From an uncultured Verrucomicrobiota bacterium (lineage in GTDB: Bacteria > Verrucomicrobiota > Kiritimatiellia > RFP12 > UBA1067), in the NCBI GenBank assembly GCA_945487985.1, contig CALYTX010000008.1:1-18198 (forward strand): a DNA stretch of 18,198 nt, in the 5' to 3' direction. How positions within the stretch are numbered: the first letter of the stretch is position 1; every line of letters starts with the position of its first letter. Below, in pieces: positions 1-8,351 of this stretch. The notes beneath the pieces were generated by a model. That model was not told the DNA's origin. It was given only the letters and a program-made list of their open reading frames with translations, and ran no database searches. The position numbers and the translations under genes were made by a program.

Positions 1-126
1 AGTGATTTCCAGCACTGGCAGCCCACCCTTCACCAGCGCACGCGCAAGCGGCACAGCCTTTTCAATTTCGTCAATCACGATGACGGGGATGATGCCCGCC
101 TTGCCCATGGTTTCGACCATATCCAT
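1..126 (-). CDS. eda: KDPG aldolase (2-dehydro-3-deoxyphosphogluconate aldolase), N-terminal part only
   Basis: This gene runs off the left edge; the first 42 residues are present. The stretch at residues 11-42 (GIIPVIVIDEIEKAVPLARA, then LVKGGLPVLEIT) matches the first beta-alpha unit of KDPG/KHG aldolases, where a P-V-I-V strand is followed by a helix and a GG-x-x-x-LEIT strand. Family knowledge: the enzyme is a cytoplasmic class I aldolase that splits 2-keto-3-deoxy-6-phosphogluconate into pyruvate and glyceraldehyde-3-phosphate. The Schiff-base lysine lies downstream of the window. I chose the ATG at 126 because an AAAGGA ribosome site lies about 10 bases upstream; an in-frame ATG at 120 is possible. 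It follows the KDG kinase gene by 41 bases in the same direction, so kinase and aldolase form consecutive steps in one likely operon. Identity is fairly certain despite the truncation. Confidence 0.85.
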   Translation of the reverse strand, partial: MDMVETMGKAGIIPVIVIDEIEKAVPLARALVKGGLPVLEIT

Positions 127-167
127 TTTTGCAAAATCCTTTCGCGTAGAACTGACAACATCCACTG

Positions 168-1274
168 CTAACGATCTACACGCGCCGAACCGCCGCCAAC
201 GAGTTTCTCGACATCGGCGAGCGTAGCCATCGAGGTGTCGCCCGGCGTGGTCATCGCCAACGCCCCGTGCGCAGCGCCGTAGTCGACAGCCTTGGCCGCA
301 TCGTTGAAGCGCATAAAGCCGTAGATGAGCCCCGAGGCGAAAGAGTCGCCGCCGCCCACGCGATCGTAGATTTCAAGGCCGGGTCGCTTGACAGATTCGT
401 GCAATTCGCCCTTGTACCAGCAAATAGCGCTCCAGTCGTTGACCGTGGCCGATTTGACGCTCCGCAGAGTGGTGGCAACCGCCTTGAAGTTCGGATAGGC
501 GGCCACTGCCTGTCCAATCATCTTCCGGAATCCTTCCACCGGCAGCGTCGTCATATTTGCGTCGACACCTTCGACCTCGATGCCGAGCGCGGCGGTGAAG
601 TCCTCTTCGTTGCCGATCATCACATCTACATACTGGGCAATTTCGCGATTAACCTCCCGGGCACGCTCCCGACCGCCAATCGACTTCCAAAGCGATGCGC
701 GATAGTTAAGGTCGTAGGATGTGACGGTACCGTATTTCTTGGCGCATTTGAGCGCCTCGATGGCAACCTCGGCGGTAGATTCCGATAACGCGGCAAAAAT
801 GCCGCCGGTGTGAAACCAGCGCACGCCTTCGCGCCCGAAAAGTCCGTCCCAATCGACTTCGCCCACCTTGAGCTGCGAAATCGCGGTCAACCCCCGGTCC
901 GCGCACGAGCGCGCGCCGCGGCAGCCGTAGCCGCGCTCGACGAAATTGAGTCCGTTGCGCACCTGCCGGCCGATGCCGTCAAAGGGCATCCACTTGATGT
1001 ACGATACATCCACGCCGCCTTGCAACATAAAATCTTCTACGAGCCGGCCAACAGGGTTGTCGGCAAAGGCGGTGACGGCGGTAGTCTTCAATCCAAAACA
1101 GCGCCTAAGGCCACGCACGACATTATACTCGCCACCGCCTTCCCAGACCTTGAATTCGCGGGCGGTGTGGATGCGTCCGTCGCCCGGATCGAGCCTGAGC
1201 ATGATTTCGCCGAGCGAGGCGGCGTCCCACCGGCACGAGCCAGCCGGCTTGATGACCAATTCTTCGTTTTTCAT
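168..1274 (-). CDS. kdgK: 2-keto-3-deoxygluconate kinase, PfkB/ribokinase family
   Basis: This 368-residue sugar kinase should phosphorylate 2-keto-3-deoxygluconate with ATP to give KDPG, the substrate of the aldolase encoded next. What is seen: a GE-x-M-L-R-L start strand (22-28), the substrate-loop GGGEYNV (46-52), D-L-N-Y-R (188-192), the N-E pair at 222-223, and the PfkB signature DRVGGGDSFASG (304-315), whose D310 is the catalytic base. A C-terminal GAAHGALAMTTPGD stretch (333-346) fits the ATP site. An upstream in-frame start would overlap the PurF-like gene. The ATG at 1274 follows an AGGA about 11 bases upstream and sits 26 bases after that gene's stop, so cotranscription is likely. 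The specific substrate rests on family resemblance plus the adjacent eda gene; another keto-sugar acid is possible but less likely. Confidence 0.85.
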   Translation of the reverse strand: MKNEELVIKPAGSCRWDAASLGEIMLRLDPGDGRIHTAREFKVWEGGGEYNVVRGLRRCFGLKTTAVTAFADNPVGRLVEDFMLQGGVDVSYIKWMPFDGIGRQVRNGLNFVERGYGCRGARSCADRGLTAISQLKVGEVDWDGLFGREGVRWFHTGGIFAALSESTAEVAIEALKCAKKYGTVTSYDLNYRASLWKSIGGRERAREVNREIAQYVDVMIGNEEDFTAALGIEVEGVDANMTTLPVEGFRKMIGQAVAAYPNFKAVATTLRSVKSATVNDWSAICWYKGELHESVKRPGLEIYDRVGGGDSFASGLIYGFMRFNDAAKAVDYGAAHGALAMTTPGDTSMATLADVEKLVGGGSARVDR

Positions 1275-1300
1275 ACGCTTTAATATCCTAAGAAACGGAG

Positions 1301-2770
1301 TCACGAACCATGTTGACACGGACAGTTGCCGCAAACATGGGCGCAATCGCCGGTGATGGAATGATCCTTACCGGTCCAGCAATAGGTGCAAAGCTTATCT
1401 TCCGGCAACCCGATTGCCTTGACTAAATCATCCACGCGCTGGAACGCAAGCGACGTAAGGTTGAGCTTCTCGCGAATGTACTCCACCATCTGCGCGTATT
1501 CGGGCGTATCGGGGTCGGAATAGCGAGAAAGCCTTTCCGGCGACTCGTCCTCATGGCCGCGGATGTAGCGGCGGGTGATAAGGTCATAGACCGACTTTGA
1601 ACGGGAGAAATTAATGAACTGGCAGGGATAAACGAGCGGCGGACAGGCAATTCGCATATGGGTTTCAAGGCATCCAAGCTGGTAAAGTTTGGCCGCCTGC
1701 TTACCCAGCTGCGTGCCGCGGACGATTGAATCGTCGCAGAAAGCAAGTTTCTTATCCTTGATCAATCCGGGCACCGGAATAAGCTTCATCGAAGCGACAT
1801 GCTCGCGCTGCTTCTGCTCCTGCGGCATGAACGAGCGCGCCCAGGTTGGGGTGTACTTGACAAACGGCCGCGAGAACTTGACCTTCGCCTCCATCGCATA
1901 GCCGAGCGCATGCGAAGTTCCCGAATCGGGAATTCCGCAAGCCGCGTCAATTTCAGCGGGATTGCGCCTGGCAAGGGCGCTGCCGCAGCGGTAGCGGACC
2001 ATCTCAACGTTGCGCCCCTCGTAATAGGAGGCCGGAAAGCCGTAGTACACCCACAAAAACGAGCAGATGGCCATTTTCTCCTGCGGAGGAACAATCGTCT
2101 TCACTTCTCCCTCTGCAGTGAGTTCCACCATCTCACCAGGGCCAAGGTCGCGGACGTGTTCGTAGCCAAGATTGGCCATGGCGCAAGATTCCTGCACGGC
2201 AATCATCGAACCTGCCTTGCGACCAATGACGATTGGCGTTCTTCCCCAGCGGTCGCGCATGCAGAGCAGCCGCCCGTCGTCAGTGACGATCATTAGCGAC
2301 ATGCTCCCCTTGATTGTTTTTTGCACGAGCCGCGCGCCGTCGCCGAAAGTCGGCTCGGAGGCAATCAGCGCGGAAACAATCTCGGTCGGGCCGACCATTC
2401 CCGAGTTGGTCGAATACTGCAACTGCCCAGCATGGCGCTTGAGCAATTCGTCCATAACATCATTGAGGTTTCGGATCAGCCCTACCGTCGTTACCGCATA
2501 CGTTCCCAGCCGGGTGCACATCACCAGCGGTTGCGGATCGGTATCGGAAATACAGCCGATTCCGGCCTTGCCGGAAAACTGGGAGACATCGCGCTCGAAC
2601 TTGGACCTAAACTGTGCATTCTGGATATTATGAATGGAGCGCCTAAAACCATCCTTCTCCAAGACCGCCATGCCCCCTCTGTGGGTACCGAGATGGGAAT
2701 GGTAATCGGTGCCGAAAAACAAATCCGTCACACAGTCATCATTGGCGATTACGCCACAAAGTCCGCCCAT
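1301..2770 (-). CDS. purF: Amidophosphoribosyltransferase (PurF)-like glutamine amidotransferase
   Basis: This 489-residue protein has the PurF architecture: an N-terminal Ntn glutaminase followed by a phosphoribosyltransferase domain. Cys5, after a short MGGL propeptide, is the expected nucleophile. The PRPP loop is C-D-D-S-I-V-R-G-T (345-353). Cysteines at 236, 383, 461 and 464 lie where the Bacillus-type enzyme binds a 4Fe-4S cluster. The usual first step of purine synthesis makes phosphoribosylamine from PRPP and glutamine. Differences from ordinary PurF: HRGGMA (30-35) replaces the usual HRGQE, and a tail carries four more cysteines (C476, C480, C483, C485). From memory this is the divergent MGG-(F/L)-CGV group rather than the housekeeping enzyme, so its exact role is uncertain. 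A GGAGG site lies 7 bases before the ATG, and an extended -10 promoter lies just upstream. It heads the kdgK-eda operon, an unusual partnership. Confidence 0.8.
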   Translation of the reverse strand: MGGLCGVIANDDCVTDLFFGTDYHSHLGTHRGGMAVLEKDGFRRSIHNIQNAQFRSKFERDVSQFSGKAGIGCISDTDPQPLVMCTRLGTYAVTTVGLIRNLNDVMDELLKRHAGQLQYSTNSGMVGPTEIVSALIASEPTFGDGARLVQKTIKGSMSLMIVTDDGRLLCMRDRWGRTPIVIGRKAGSMIAVQESCAMANLGYEHVRDLGPGEMVELTAEGEVKTIVPPQEKMAICSFLWVYYGFPASYYEGRNVEMVRYRCGSALARRNPAEIDAACGIPDSGTSHALGYAMEAKVKFSRPFVKYTPTWARSFMPQEQKQREHVASMKLIPVPGLIKDKKLAFCDDSIVRGTQLGKQAAKLYQLGCLETHMRIACPPLVYPCQFINFSRSKSVYDLITRRYIRGHEDESPERLSRYSDPDTPEYAQMVEYIREKLNLTSLAFQRVDDLVKAIGLPEDKLCTYCWTGKDHSITGDCAHVCGNCPCQHGS

Positions 2771-2795
2771 AAATCCTCCAATTGAATTGTTTTAC

Positions 2796-2804
2796 ATTAT
2801 ACCA
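2796..2804 (-). promoter_or_regulatory. Extended -10 promoter of the purF-like/kdgK/eda operon
   Basis: Reading the minus strand, TGGTATAAT is a perfect TGn plus TATAAT extended -10 box. I find no good TTGACA-like -35 at 16-18 bases. Transcription should begin near 2789, leaving about 18 bases of leader that contains the GGAGG ribosome site. Any -35 contacts would fall in the last codons of the upstream permease gene, which leaves no room for a terminator between them. Confidence 0.7.
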
Positions 2805-2811
2805 AAAAGCG

Positions 2812-4071
2812 CTATGCAAGGTCTTGCTTCCGCGGAATTGCAAGCGCGGCGAGAAAGATGAACACAAGCGGATATACCGCAAAATCGAGCAATATCGTCT
2901 TTGCCACTTCACTTTTCTCCACACATATATCACCAGCCAGTTTTTCGAGTGGGGCGAGCGAGCCGGCCGGACGGGTGATTTTCTCGGCCACACGCGCGAG
3001 TCTGATGCCGATGCGGTCGTATTTGTTAGACGCGAACTCGTCGGATTCCTCCACGACTGCCGGGGAAACCAACGCCAGCACCAGAAATGCAACGACTGTA
3101 AACACCGCCACGCTTCGGGAAAGACCCGCTCCGAGGAAAATCGCAAAAGCAATCGCTACCGAAAGAATCGCCGTCAGTTCCAAGAGCGCGCGCACAAGAT
3201 TCCAGCCAAAGCCGTCGGCCTCGACCAGCAGTTTGATATCCCGGCGAGGACGCAGCATCAGGCTACCGCCGCCCTGGTTGGCGAACTCGAGCACGCGTTC
3301 GCCGACAACCTGATCAATCATGCCAGCGAGCGGAACTTTCGCCACCGCTTGCGTGATATTGCTCACCACCCCTTCGGCGCAGCCAAGCCGGAACAACCCG
3401 CACACATCCTCGCGCGTATCGTAAGTATTGGTGAACCGCAGCTGCACCTTGACCGCGCCTGAAGGGACGAAATCGGGGAAAAACCAGCGCGCTGTTTCAT
3501 TGGTTGCCACGGTCTGATAATGGTCGGGCGCCTTCGCAGCCAGCAGCCGGATAACCTCGCGCTTGTCCATCTTGCGGACCTCTTCGGGAGTTTCCTCGTC
3601 CTGCATGTATACGCTATACATCGCTTCGGCCTCTTCCCACACGCTCGGCAACACGGGCGAGAGCAAATGGTCGCACGGACGCGAAAGATCCATGTCGCTC
3701 TTAAGCGTCAGTATCCCGCCGGCGAGGGCGATTTGCATAGTGCCGACCAGCATCAGCGCCAAATAGCGTCCCGCCGCGATTGTGAAAAAACGAACCGGCC
3801 TTACAGCGGTCAGCTGCAGGCGCTTGGCCGCGCGTTCGCGGGAAAGGGAACCAGCCGCCGCGCCCGCAAGCGCCATCAGCACCATCGCAAACGCCCCCGC
3901 AAGCGAATAGTGAATGCAAATCTGCCGCGCGCCCTCGCTGGTTCCATCGCTCTTGACGAACGCGGGCAGTGCCGTCATCCACAGCACCACCGCCGCCGTC
4001 AGCAGATAGAACGAGCGCGAACGGAAGTTCGCGAGCAGTTCCAACTTGACTATTTGCCAGAGCGCCTTCAT
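2812..4071 (-). CDS. ABC-2 type transporter permease with a large extracytoplasmic domain
   Basis: This 419-residue membrane protein has about six hydrophobic segments (roughly 21-39, 55-77, 95-122, 291-316, 320-341 and 393-413). The first three and last three flank a soluble stretch at about 125-290 that should lie outside the membrane. Between spans 2 and 3 is R-E-R-A-A-K-R-L-Q-L-T-A-V-R-P (78-92), the ABC-2 coupling motif normally written E-x-x-x-G-T-L-x-x-L-x-x-x-P. The start overlaps the ATPase stop by ATGA, with no clear ribosome site of its own, so it is probably made by translational coupling. It is the last gene of the four-gene exporter operon. The substrate cannot be read from sequence. 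The family assignment is solid; the topology was judged by eye. Confidence 0.75.
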   Translation of the reverse strand: MKALWQIVKLELLANFRSRSFYLLTAAVVLWMTALPAFVKSDGTSEGARQICIHYSLAGAFAMVLMALAGAAAGSLSRERAAKRLQLTAVRPVRFFTIAAGRYLALMLVGTMQIALAGGILTLKSDMDLSRPCDHLLSPVLPSVWEEAEAMYSVYMQDEETPEEVRKMDKREVIRLLAAKAPDHYQTVATNETARWFFPDFVPSGAVKVQLRFTNTYDTREDVCGLFRLGCAEGVVSNITQAVAKVPLAGMIDQVVGERVLEFANQGGGSLMLRPRRDIKLLVEADGFGWNLVRALLELTAILSVAIAFAIFLGAGLSRSVAVFTVVAFLVLALVSPAVVEESDEFASNKYDRIGIRLARVAEKITRPAGSLAPLEKLAGDICVEKSEVAKTILLDFAVYPLVFIFLAALAIPRKQDLA

Positions 4072-4829
4072 TGCAGGAACGGCGCCACCTTGAAATCTCG
4101 CCCTTCCCCGACTTTAGCGAGGAAGAATTCGTTCAGCGAAGACCCGATTTCGCCAATCCGGCCTTCAGCCACCGCCTTGCCGTGGTTGACAATCATCACC
4201 CGTCCGCACACATCCTCGGCGTCGGCCAGCAAATGCGAGGTCATGAGAATCGTCATGCCGCCACGGGCAAGCGTCTTGACCAGCGTCTTGACCTCATTGG
4301 TCGAAACTGGATCGAGCCCGCTCGTTGGCTCGTCAAGAACAAGCAGCTCGGGCTTGCCGATCAGCGATGAGGCCAGCGCCACACGCCGGGCCATACCCTT
4401 TGAAAACCCGCCCACGGCTCGCCCGGCAACCTCTTCGAGACCGACCATTTCCAGCAGCTGCGTGGCGCGAGACCTGGCCGTGGTGCGGTCGAGTCCGCAA
4501 AGTCCGGCATAGTAATGCAAAGTTTCGCTGGCCGTCAAAAACGGGTGAAGATAACTCAGTTCCGGCAAATAGCCTATGCGCTTGCGCGCCTCGATTGAAC
4601 GCGGCGAAAGGCCGAACAGCCGAATACTACCGGCACTAGGACCCAATAAACCGAGAATCATCTTGATCGTAGTGGACTTGCCGCTTCCGTTCGGCCCCAG
4701 CAACCCGAACACCTCTCCACGAGCAACGGACAAATCAAGCCCATCGACCGCCTTCACCGTAGGTCGCAGCCAGAAGTCGCGGAACGTCTTCTCTACGCCA
4801 GCAAGCTCAATCACCTTTTCTGCTTCCAT
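4068..4829 (-). CDS. ABC transporter ATP-binding protein, ABC-2 export type
   Basis: This 253-residue ATPase has Walker A GPNGSGKST (45-53), signature FSKGM (142-146, in place of LSGGQ), Walker B L-L-V-L-D-E-P (162-168) with catalytic E167, D-loop S-G-L-D (170-173) and switch H199. The Q-loop position reads G-Y-L-P-E (86-90), the Glu variant common in NatA/DrrA-like exporters. The frame stays open far upstream, but that part is a shadow of the neighbouring permease. The ATG at 4829 has a strong GAGGAGAGAGGG site upstream and starts 20 bases after the permease stop. It should energise the two permeases encoded on either side, probably as a heteromeric permease pair. Confidence 0.88.
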   Translation of the reverse strand: MEAEKVIELAGVEKTFRDFWLRPTVKAVDGLDLSVARGEVFGLLGPNGSGKSTTIKMILGLLGPSAGSIRLFGLSPRSIEARKRIGYLPELSYLHPFLTASETLHYYAGLCGLDRTTARSRATQLLEMVGLEEVAGRAVGGFSKGMARRVALASSLIGKPELLVLDEPTSGLDPVSTNEVKTLVKTLARGGMTILMTSHLLADAEDVCGRVMIVNHGKAVAEGRIGEIGSSLNEFFLAKVGEGRDFKVAPFLQ

Positions 4830-4849
4830 CACAACCCTCTCTCCTCGCG

Positions 4850-5737
4850 TCAGGTTCCACCGACATCGCGCCCTTCGAGCAACGATACCCCTAGCCAGGC
4901 GAAAGCCGCAATCGACGGCAGCGTCGCCAGAACCGCGAGGGCTGGATGCCAGAGCGGCAACGATCCGCCCTTGGAGAGCACGTCCGAAAGATAGTAGTTG
5001 CCCAACAGCGGCATGGCGGCAAGGAACAGCCCGCCGGCGGCGGTAGTGGCCGCATTCTCGCGCCAGCGCACGGCAAATGCCGCCGATGCAGCGATGAACA
5101 CCAGCGCGGGCAGTGTCAGCTCCGCGGCCACCGGCAAGAACCTCGCCGCCAGTTTGGCGTCGAAATACGGTACCAATCCCACCACCGACAATCCCAGCAG
5201 CAGCACCGTGGCACTCAGCGTAAACCGGAAACGGCAAAAGCGGTTGAGAACCGCCGCGAAAGCCACGCCCCCGACCATCGCCACGAGCGCGAAGACGCGC
5301 GAAGGACCGAATACCGCCGCAACATCTCCCGTTCGCTTGGCGATGCGTCCGCCGATTTCCGCGCCGTTGACAACTATCAGCGAGACGGACGCCACCGTCG
5401 CAGCAAACACAAAATAAGCTATCGCCGCCCCAGCAATTTTGGCAAGAAAAAATTGCGCGCGCGACACCGAATGCGCCAGGGCCATTTCTATTGTGCCACT
5501 GTCGATTTCCCGGCGTATCGATTTGACGGTGCAGAAAACCCCGTAGGCTATGCCGAACACCAACAGCGCCGAAAGCCCGGCGTCGCGCGCCATGCGCGAG
5601 GCTTCACCGAACTGGTGATAGTGCATCACCGGCGTCAGCACCGCCAGCGCCATTGCGCTCAACGTAAGCAACAACGCCAAGGGCTCGCAAGCCATCTCCA
5701 GCGCCGTGGCTCGGGCGATGGCAAAGAACTTTCTCAC
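4850..5737 (-). CDS. ABC-2 type transporter permease
   Basis: This 295-residue membrane protein has about eight hydrophobic segments (near 19-38, 53-71, 98-124, 147-166, 172-191, 206-223, 232-248 and 265-288). The cytoplasmic loop after span 2 carries REIDSGTIEMALAHSVSRAQ (76-95), a textbook ABC-2 coupling-helix motif. It starts with GTG inside a GTGA overlap with the upstream Pro/Ala-rich gene and has no obvious ribosome site, so translation is probably coupled. It pairs with the ATPase 20 bases downstream and differs from the second permease in lacking a large external domain. Cargo is unknown. Confidence 0.8.
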   Translation of the reverse strand: MRKFFAIARATALEMACEPLALLLTLSAMALAVLTPVMHYHQFGEASRMARDAGLSALLVFGIAYGVFCTVKSIRREIDSGTIEMALAHSVSRAQFFLAKIAGAAIAYFVFAATVASVSLIVVNGAEIGGRIAKRTGDVAAVFGPSRVFALVAMVGGVAFAAVLNRFCRFRFTLSATVLLLGLSVVGLVPYFDAKLAARFLPVAAELTLPALVFIAASAAFAVRWRENAATTAAGGLFLAAMPLLGNYYLSDVLSKGGSLPLWHPALAVLATLPSIAAFAWLGVSLLEGRDVGGT

Positions 5738-6915
5738 TGCCAGTCGAGAGGTTCTTCGGCTGTCTTCAGCGGCCGCTGGATCTGCTGGTACGCCGGAGTG
5801 GACATCTGCGCCTCATCGGGCAAGGTGCCGCCACAACGTAGCGGACGCTGTGTTTCCTGGAAAAGCTCATACCCGAGAAACGCCACCAGTGCGCATGCAG
5901 CGAGCTGCACGAGCAGACTGAAAATGTTGCATGTCTTGCCGACGTCTGGAATGCGCCCGGGGGGAAGCGAACTCGCTGGCACGTTCGTATACATCGTCTT
6001 GGGCGAGGCCTGAACTTCGGGCAAATCCGGAATATCCCCTACCGGCGGCAAATCGGCGACTTCACCGCCCGCCGGCGTGACTTCCGCAGGCTTGGCCACA
6101 GGGGCGGAACCTGGCTTTTTAACACCGAATTTACTCGTCGGGCGAACGCCAGCACCGGGACGCGAAATCTTCAGCGTCTTTCGCTGAGTGACGGAAGTCG
6201 CATCTGGGGCTTTCGCCGGCGCGGCAGCTGCTCCCTGTCCAACCGGCGGCAGCTTCTCCGCCGGCTCCTGCTGCACAGCGGGCGTTGCCGCAGGCACAAC
6301 CGGCTTCGACGCTGCGGTTGGACTGCCTAAATCGACAGGACGCTTAATGCGTATGGTCTTCATCGGCATGGTTTCGCTCTTGACCGGCGCCACGCCAATG
6401 GCATCTGAAAGCGAAATTCGCGCCGTGCGCGATTTGGAGGCGAGCTTCTGCGCCTCGGTCATTTCCTGGTCAGCGATAATTCCAGTTTTGTGCAAAATCG
6501 CCTGCGCGGGAATTTGCTGGGTAATGCCCTTCAGCTTCTGCGTGGCACCCTTGAGCGCATCCATCGCGCTGGAAACAGCGGCCGTTGGCACTTCCGTAGC
6601 GGAAGCCGCCGGCGCCGGCGTGGCAGGAGCCGCGGTGGGCGACGGACGCGGCGCGACCGGAAGTTTAGTAGCCGTCGGCATTCCCGGCTTGCGGATAACC
6701 GGCTTGGTCGGCAGTCGCACGCCGGGACGAAGCGCGGTTTGCGTTGGCAGCTTGACGCCTGGCTTGAGCGAACCGACCGCTGTACCGCCGGGAGGACTCT
6801 TGCGAATCACCGGCTTGAGCTTCAGCGTCGAGGCGTGAACCGAGGTCGCCGAAGACATTGGATTGGACACCGGCGGTTTCGCGGCGCTGATCGGACTTGC
6901 ATTCTCTTCTGCCAT
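5734..6915 (-). CDS. Pro/Ala-rich, basic, single-span membrane protein of unknown function
   Basis: I do not recognise a family for this 393-residue protein. About 325 N-terminal residues are low-complexity, rich in Pro, Ala, Lys and Thr. They contain degenerate repeats: KPVIRK at 34-39 and 71-76, LKPGVKLPT/LRPGVRLPT at 50-58 and 62-70, and KTIRIKRP/KTLKISRP at 186-193 and 246-253, plus an isolated TARISLSDAIG (164-174). One hydrophobic span lies at about 329-351, followed by a polar 42-residue tail. There is no signal peptide, so the long arm is probably cytoplasmic. The ATG at 6915 has a GGAGG site about 7 bases upstream. Its stop overlaps the next permease start (GTGA), tying it to the ABC exporter. 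It could be a scaffold or regulatory subunit of that exporter; this is inference only. Confidence 0.7.
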   Translation of the reverse strand: MAEENASPISAAKPPVSNPMSSATSVHASTLKLKPVIRKSPPGGTAVGSLKPGVKLPTQTALRPGVRLPTKPVIRKPGMPTATKLPVAPRPSPTAAPATPAPAASATEVPTAAVSSAMDALKGATQKLKGITQQIPAQAILHKTGIIADQEMTEAQKLASKSRTARISLSDAIGVAPVKSETMPMKTIRIKRPVDLGSPTAASKPVVPAATPAVQQEPAEKLPPVGQGAAAAPAKAPDATSVTQRKTLKISRPGAGVRPTSKFGVKKPGSAPVAKPAEVTPAGGEVADLPPVGDIPDLPEVQASPKTMYTNVPASSLPPGRIPDVGKTCNIFSLLVQLAACALVAFLGYELFQETQRPLRCGGTLPDEAQMSTPAYQQIQRPLKTAEEPLDWQ

Positions 6916-6967
6916 TGCCTTCCTCCAGTGTGTCTATTTGTTACCTCTGAACCACAAATTCCGTTTC

Positions 6968-7531
6968 TCAGACCGCCATCACTTCGGATTCTTTGGCCTT
7001 AAGCTCGACATCGATCTTGGCGATGCCATCGTCAGTTGCCTTCTGAATCTTGTCAAGAGCCAGCTTCATATCGTCTTCGGAAATCTGCTTTTCCTTCTCG
7101 AGCTTCTTGACCGCATCGTTCGCGTCGCGGCGGACATTGCGCATCGCCACTTTCTGGGCCTCGGCCTGAGTCTTGGCTTGCTTGACAATTTCTTTGCGCC
7201 GCTCTTCATTAAGCTCTGGCACGGTGATTCTCACCACTTTACCGTCGCTCTGCGGCGTTACGCCAATATTGGCCGCGAGAATCGCCTTCATGATGCCATC
7301 GATCGTCGAAGGATCGAAAGGAGTTATCTTGATTTGGCGAGGTTCGGGCGTCGAGATTGTCGCAATATTCTTGAGCGGCTGCTTCGAGCCCCACGCCTCG
7401 GCCTGGATACCGTCGACCATCGCAGGACTCGCCTTGCCCGTGCGCAAACCCGCGAACTGGTTCTTGAGCGCATCAAAGCTCTTCTGAATTTTTGTGTTCG
7501 CGTCATTCAATACTTCCGAAACTGTTTGCAT
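6968..7531 (-). CDS. frr: Ribosome recycling factor
   Basis: The product has 187 residues, the usual length for RRF. Seen features: a helical N-terminus with FAGLRTGKASP (26-36), the K-P-L-K-N-I-A-T-I-S segment, P-R-Q-I-K-I-T-P-F-D in the beta-barrel domain, R-R-K-E-I-V-K and RNVRRDAND on the long helices, and a C-terminal helix ending in K-A-K-E-S-E-V-M-A-V. Family knowledge: with EF-G it splits the post-termination ribosome in the cytoplasm. An AAGGAG site lies 7 bases before the ATG. It follows pyrH by 30 bases, the widely conserved pyrH-frr order. Confidence 0.97.
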   Translation of the reverse strand: MQTVSEVLNDANTKIQKSFDALKNQFAGLRTGKASPAMVDGIQAEAWGSKQPLKNIATISTPEPRQIKITPFDPSTIDGIMKAILAANIGVTPQSDGKVVRITVPELNEERRKEIVKQAKTQAEAQKVAMRNVRRDANDAVKKLEKEKQISEDDMKLALDKIQKATDDGIAKIDVELKAKESEVMAV

Positions 7532-7561
7532 TGTTTTTCTCCTTGAAATACCTTCCCGACC

Positions 7562-8344
7562 TTACTTACTCTTGACGATTGTTCCCACCGCCTCGCCCTT
7601 GACCACGCGCTCGAGGGCGTTGCTGTCGAAGAAATCGAACACGACGATTGGAATGCCATTATCCATGCAAAGCGCGAACGCCGCGGAATCCATCACTTTC
7701 AGCCGCTTGGCTAAAGCCGTTTCGTAATCGAGCGAACCGTATTTCTTGGCTTTGGGATCCTTCTTCGGATCGGCGGTATAGACGCCATCGACCTTGGTTG
7801 CCTTCAAAAGCGCGTTCGCGCCAATCTCGCTCGCTCGCAGCGCGGCCGCCGAATCGGTGGAAAAATACGGGTTGCCAGTTCCGCCGGCAAAAATCACCAC
7901 TCGCCCTTTCTCAAAATGGCGCAACGCCTTGCGTTGGATAAACGGCTCGGCGAGTTTGTCGATCGAAATGGCGGTCATCACTCGAGTGGGAACGCCGATT
8001 GTCTCAAGCGCATTCATCATCGCCAGCGCATTAATCACCGTGGCAAGCATCCCCATCGAATCGCCCGTCACGCGATTAACACCCTTGCCCGCACCGGTCA
8101 ACCCGCGAAAGATATTCCCGCCGCCGAGCACGATGCCAACTTCGACCCCCATATTATGGATTTTCTTCACCCTCTCCGCCATAAAGGCGAGGTTCTTCGG
8201 ATCGATGCACTCGCCCGTTTCGCGGTTACCAAGGACCTCACCCGACAGTTTCAAGAGTATCCGGCGATATTTTATTTTACCGGCTTTGCCACCCGAAGTC
8301 CTGGTGGCAGTTAAGGCGATTTTTCTGGAAGCAACTTTTTTCAC
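7562..8344 (-). CDS. pyrH: UMP kinase
   Basis: This 260-residue amino-acid-kinase protein converts UMP to UDP with ATP. Motifs are K-L-S-G-E (32-36), GGGN (74-77), GDSMGMLAT (95-103), GTGNPYFSTD (155-164) and K-V-D-G-V-Y-T-A-D-P (184-193). The family core begins near residue 25, so there is a basic N-terminal extension of about 20 residues. The start is GTG, with no ribosome site. An extended -10 box ends 7 bases before it, which predicts a message beginning at or next to the start codon. No ATG or GTG alternative occurs in frame until residue 55, beyond the first conserved motif. The common rpsB-tsf partners are absent; RNase III lies upstream instead. Confidence 0.96.
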   Translation of the reverse strand: MKKVASRKIALTATRTSGGKAGKIKYRRILLKLSGEVLGNRETGECIDPKNLAFMAERVKKIHNMGVEVGIVLGGGNIFRGLTGAGKGVNRVTGDSMGMLATVINALAMMNALETIGVPTRVMTAISIDKLAEPFIQRKALRHFEKGRVVIFAGGTGNPYFSTDSAAALRASEIGANALLKATKVDGVYTADPKKDPKAKKYGSLDYETALAKRLKVMDSAAFALCMDNGIPIVVFDFFDSNALERVVKGEAVGTIVKSK

Positions 8345-8351
8345 GCTTGCA

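Noticed and set aside
1122..1127. TATAAT on the minus strand inside the KDG kinase gene
   Set aside because: It encodes E-Y-N in the conserved GGGEYNV loop, lacks the TG extension and has no gene start nearby; best explained as coding sequence.
4946..6013. Plus-strand open frame of 355 codons opposite the permease and Pro/Ala-rich genes
   Set aside because: Its product is Arg/Gln/His-rich without domain features, and the opposite strand carries clear membrane-protein genes linked by stop-start overlaps.
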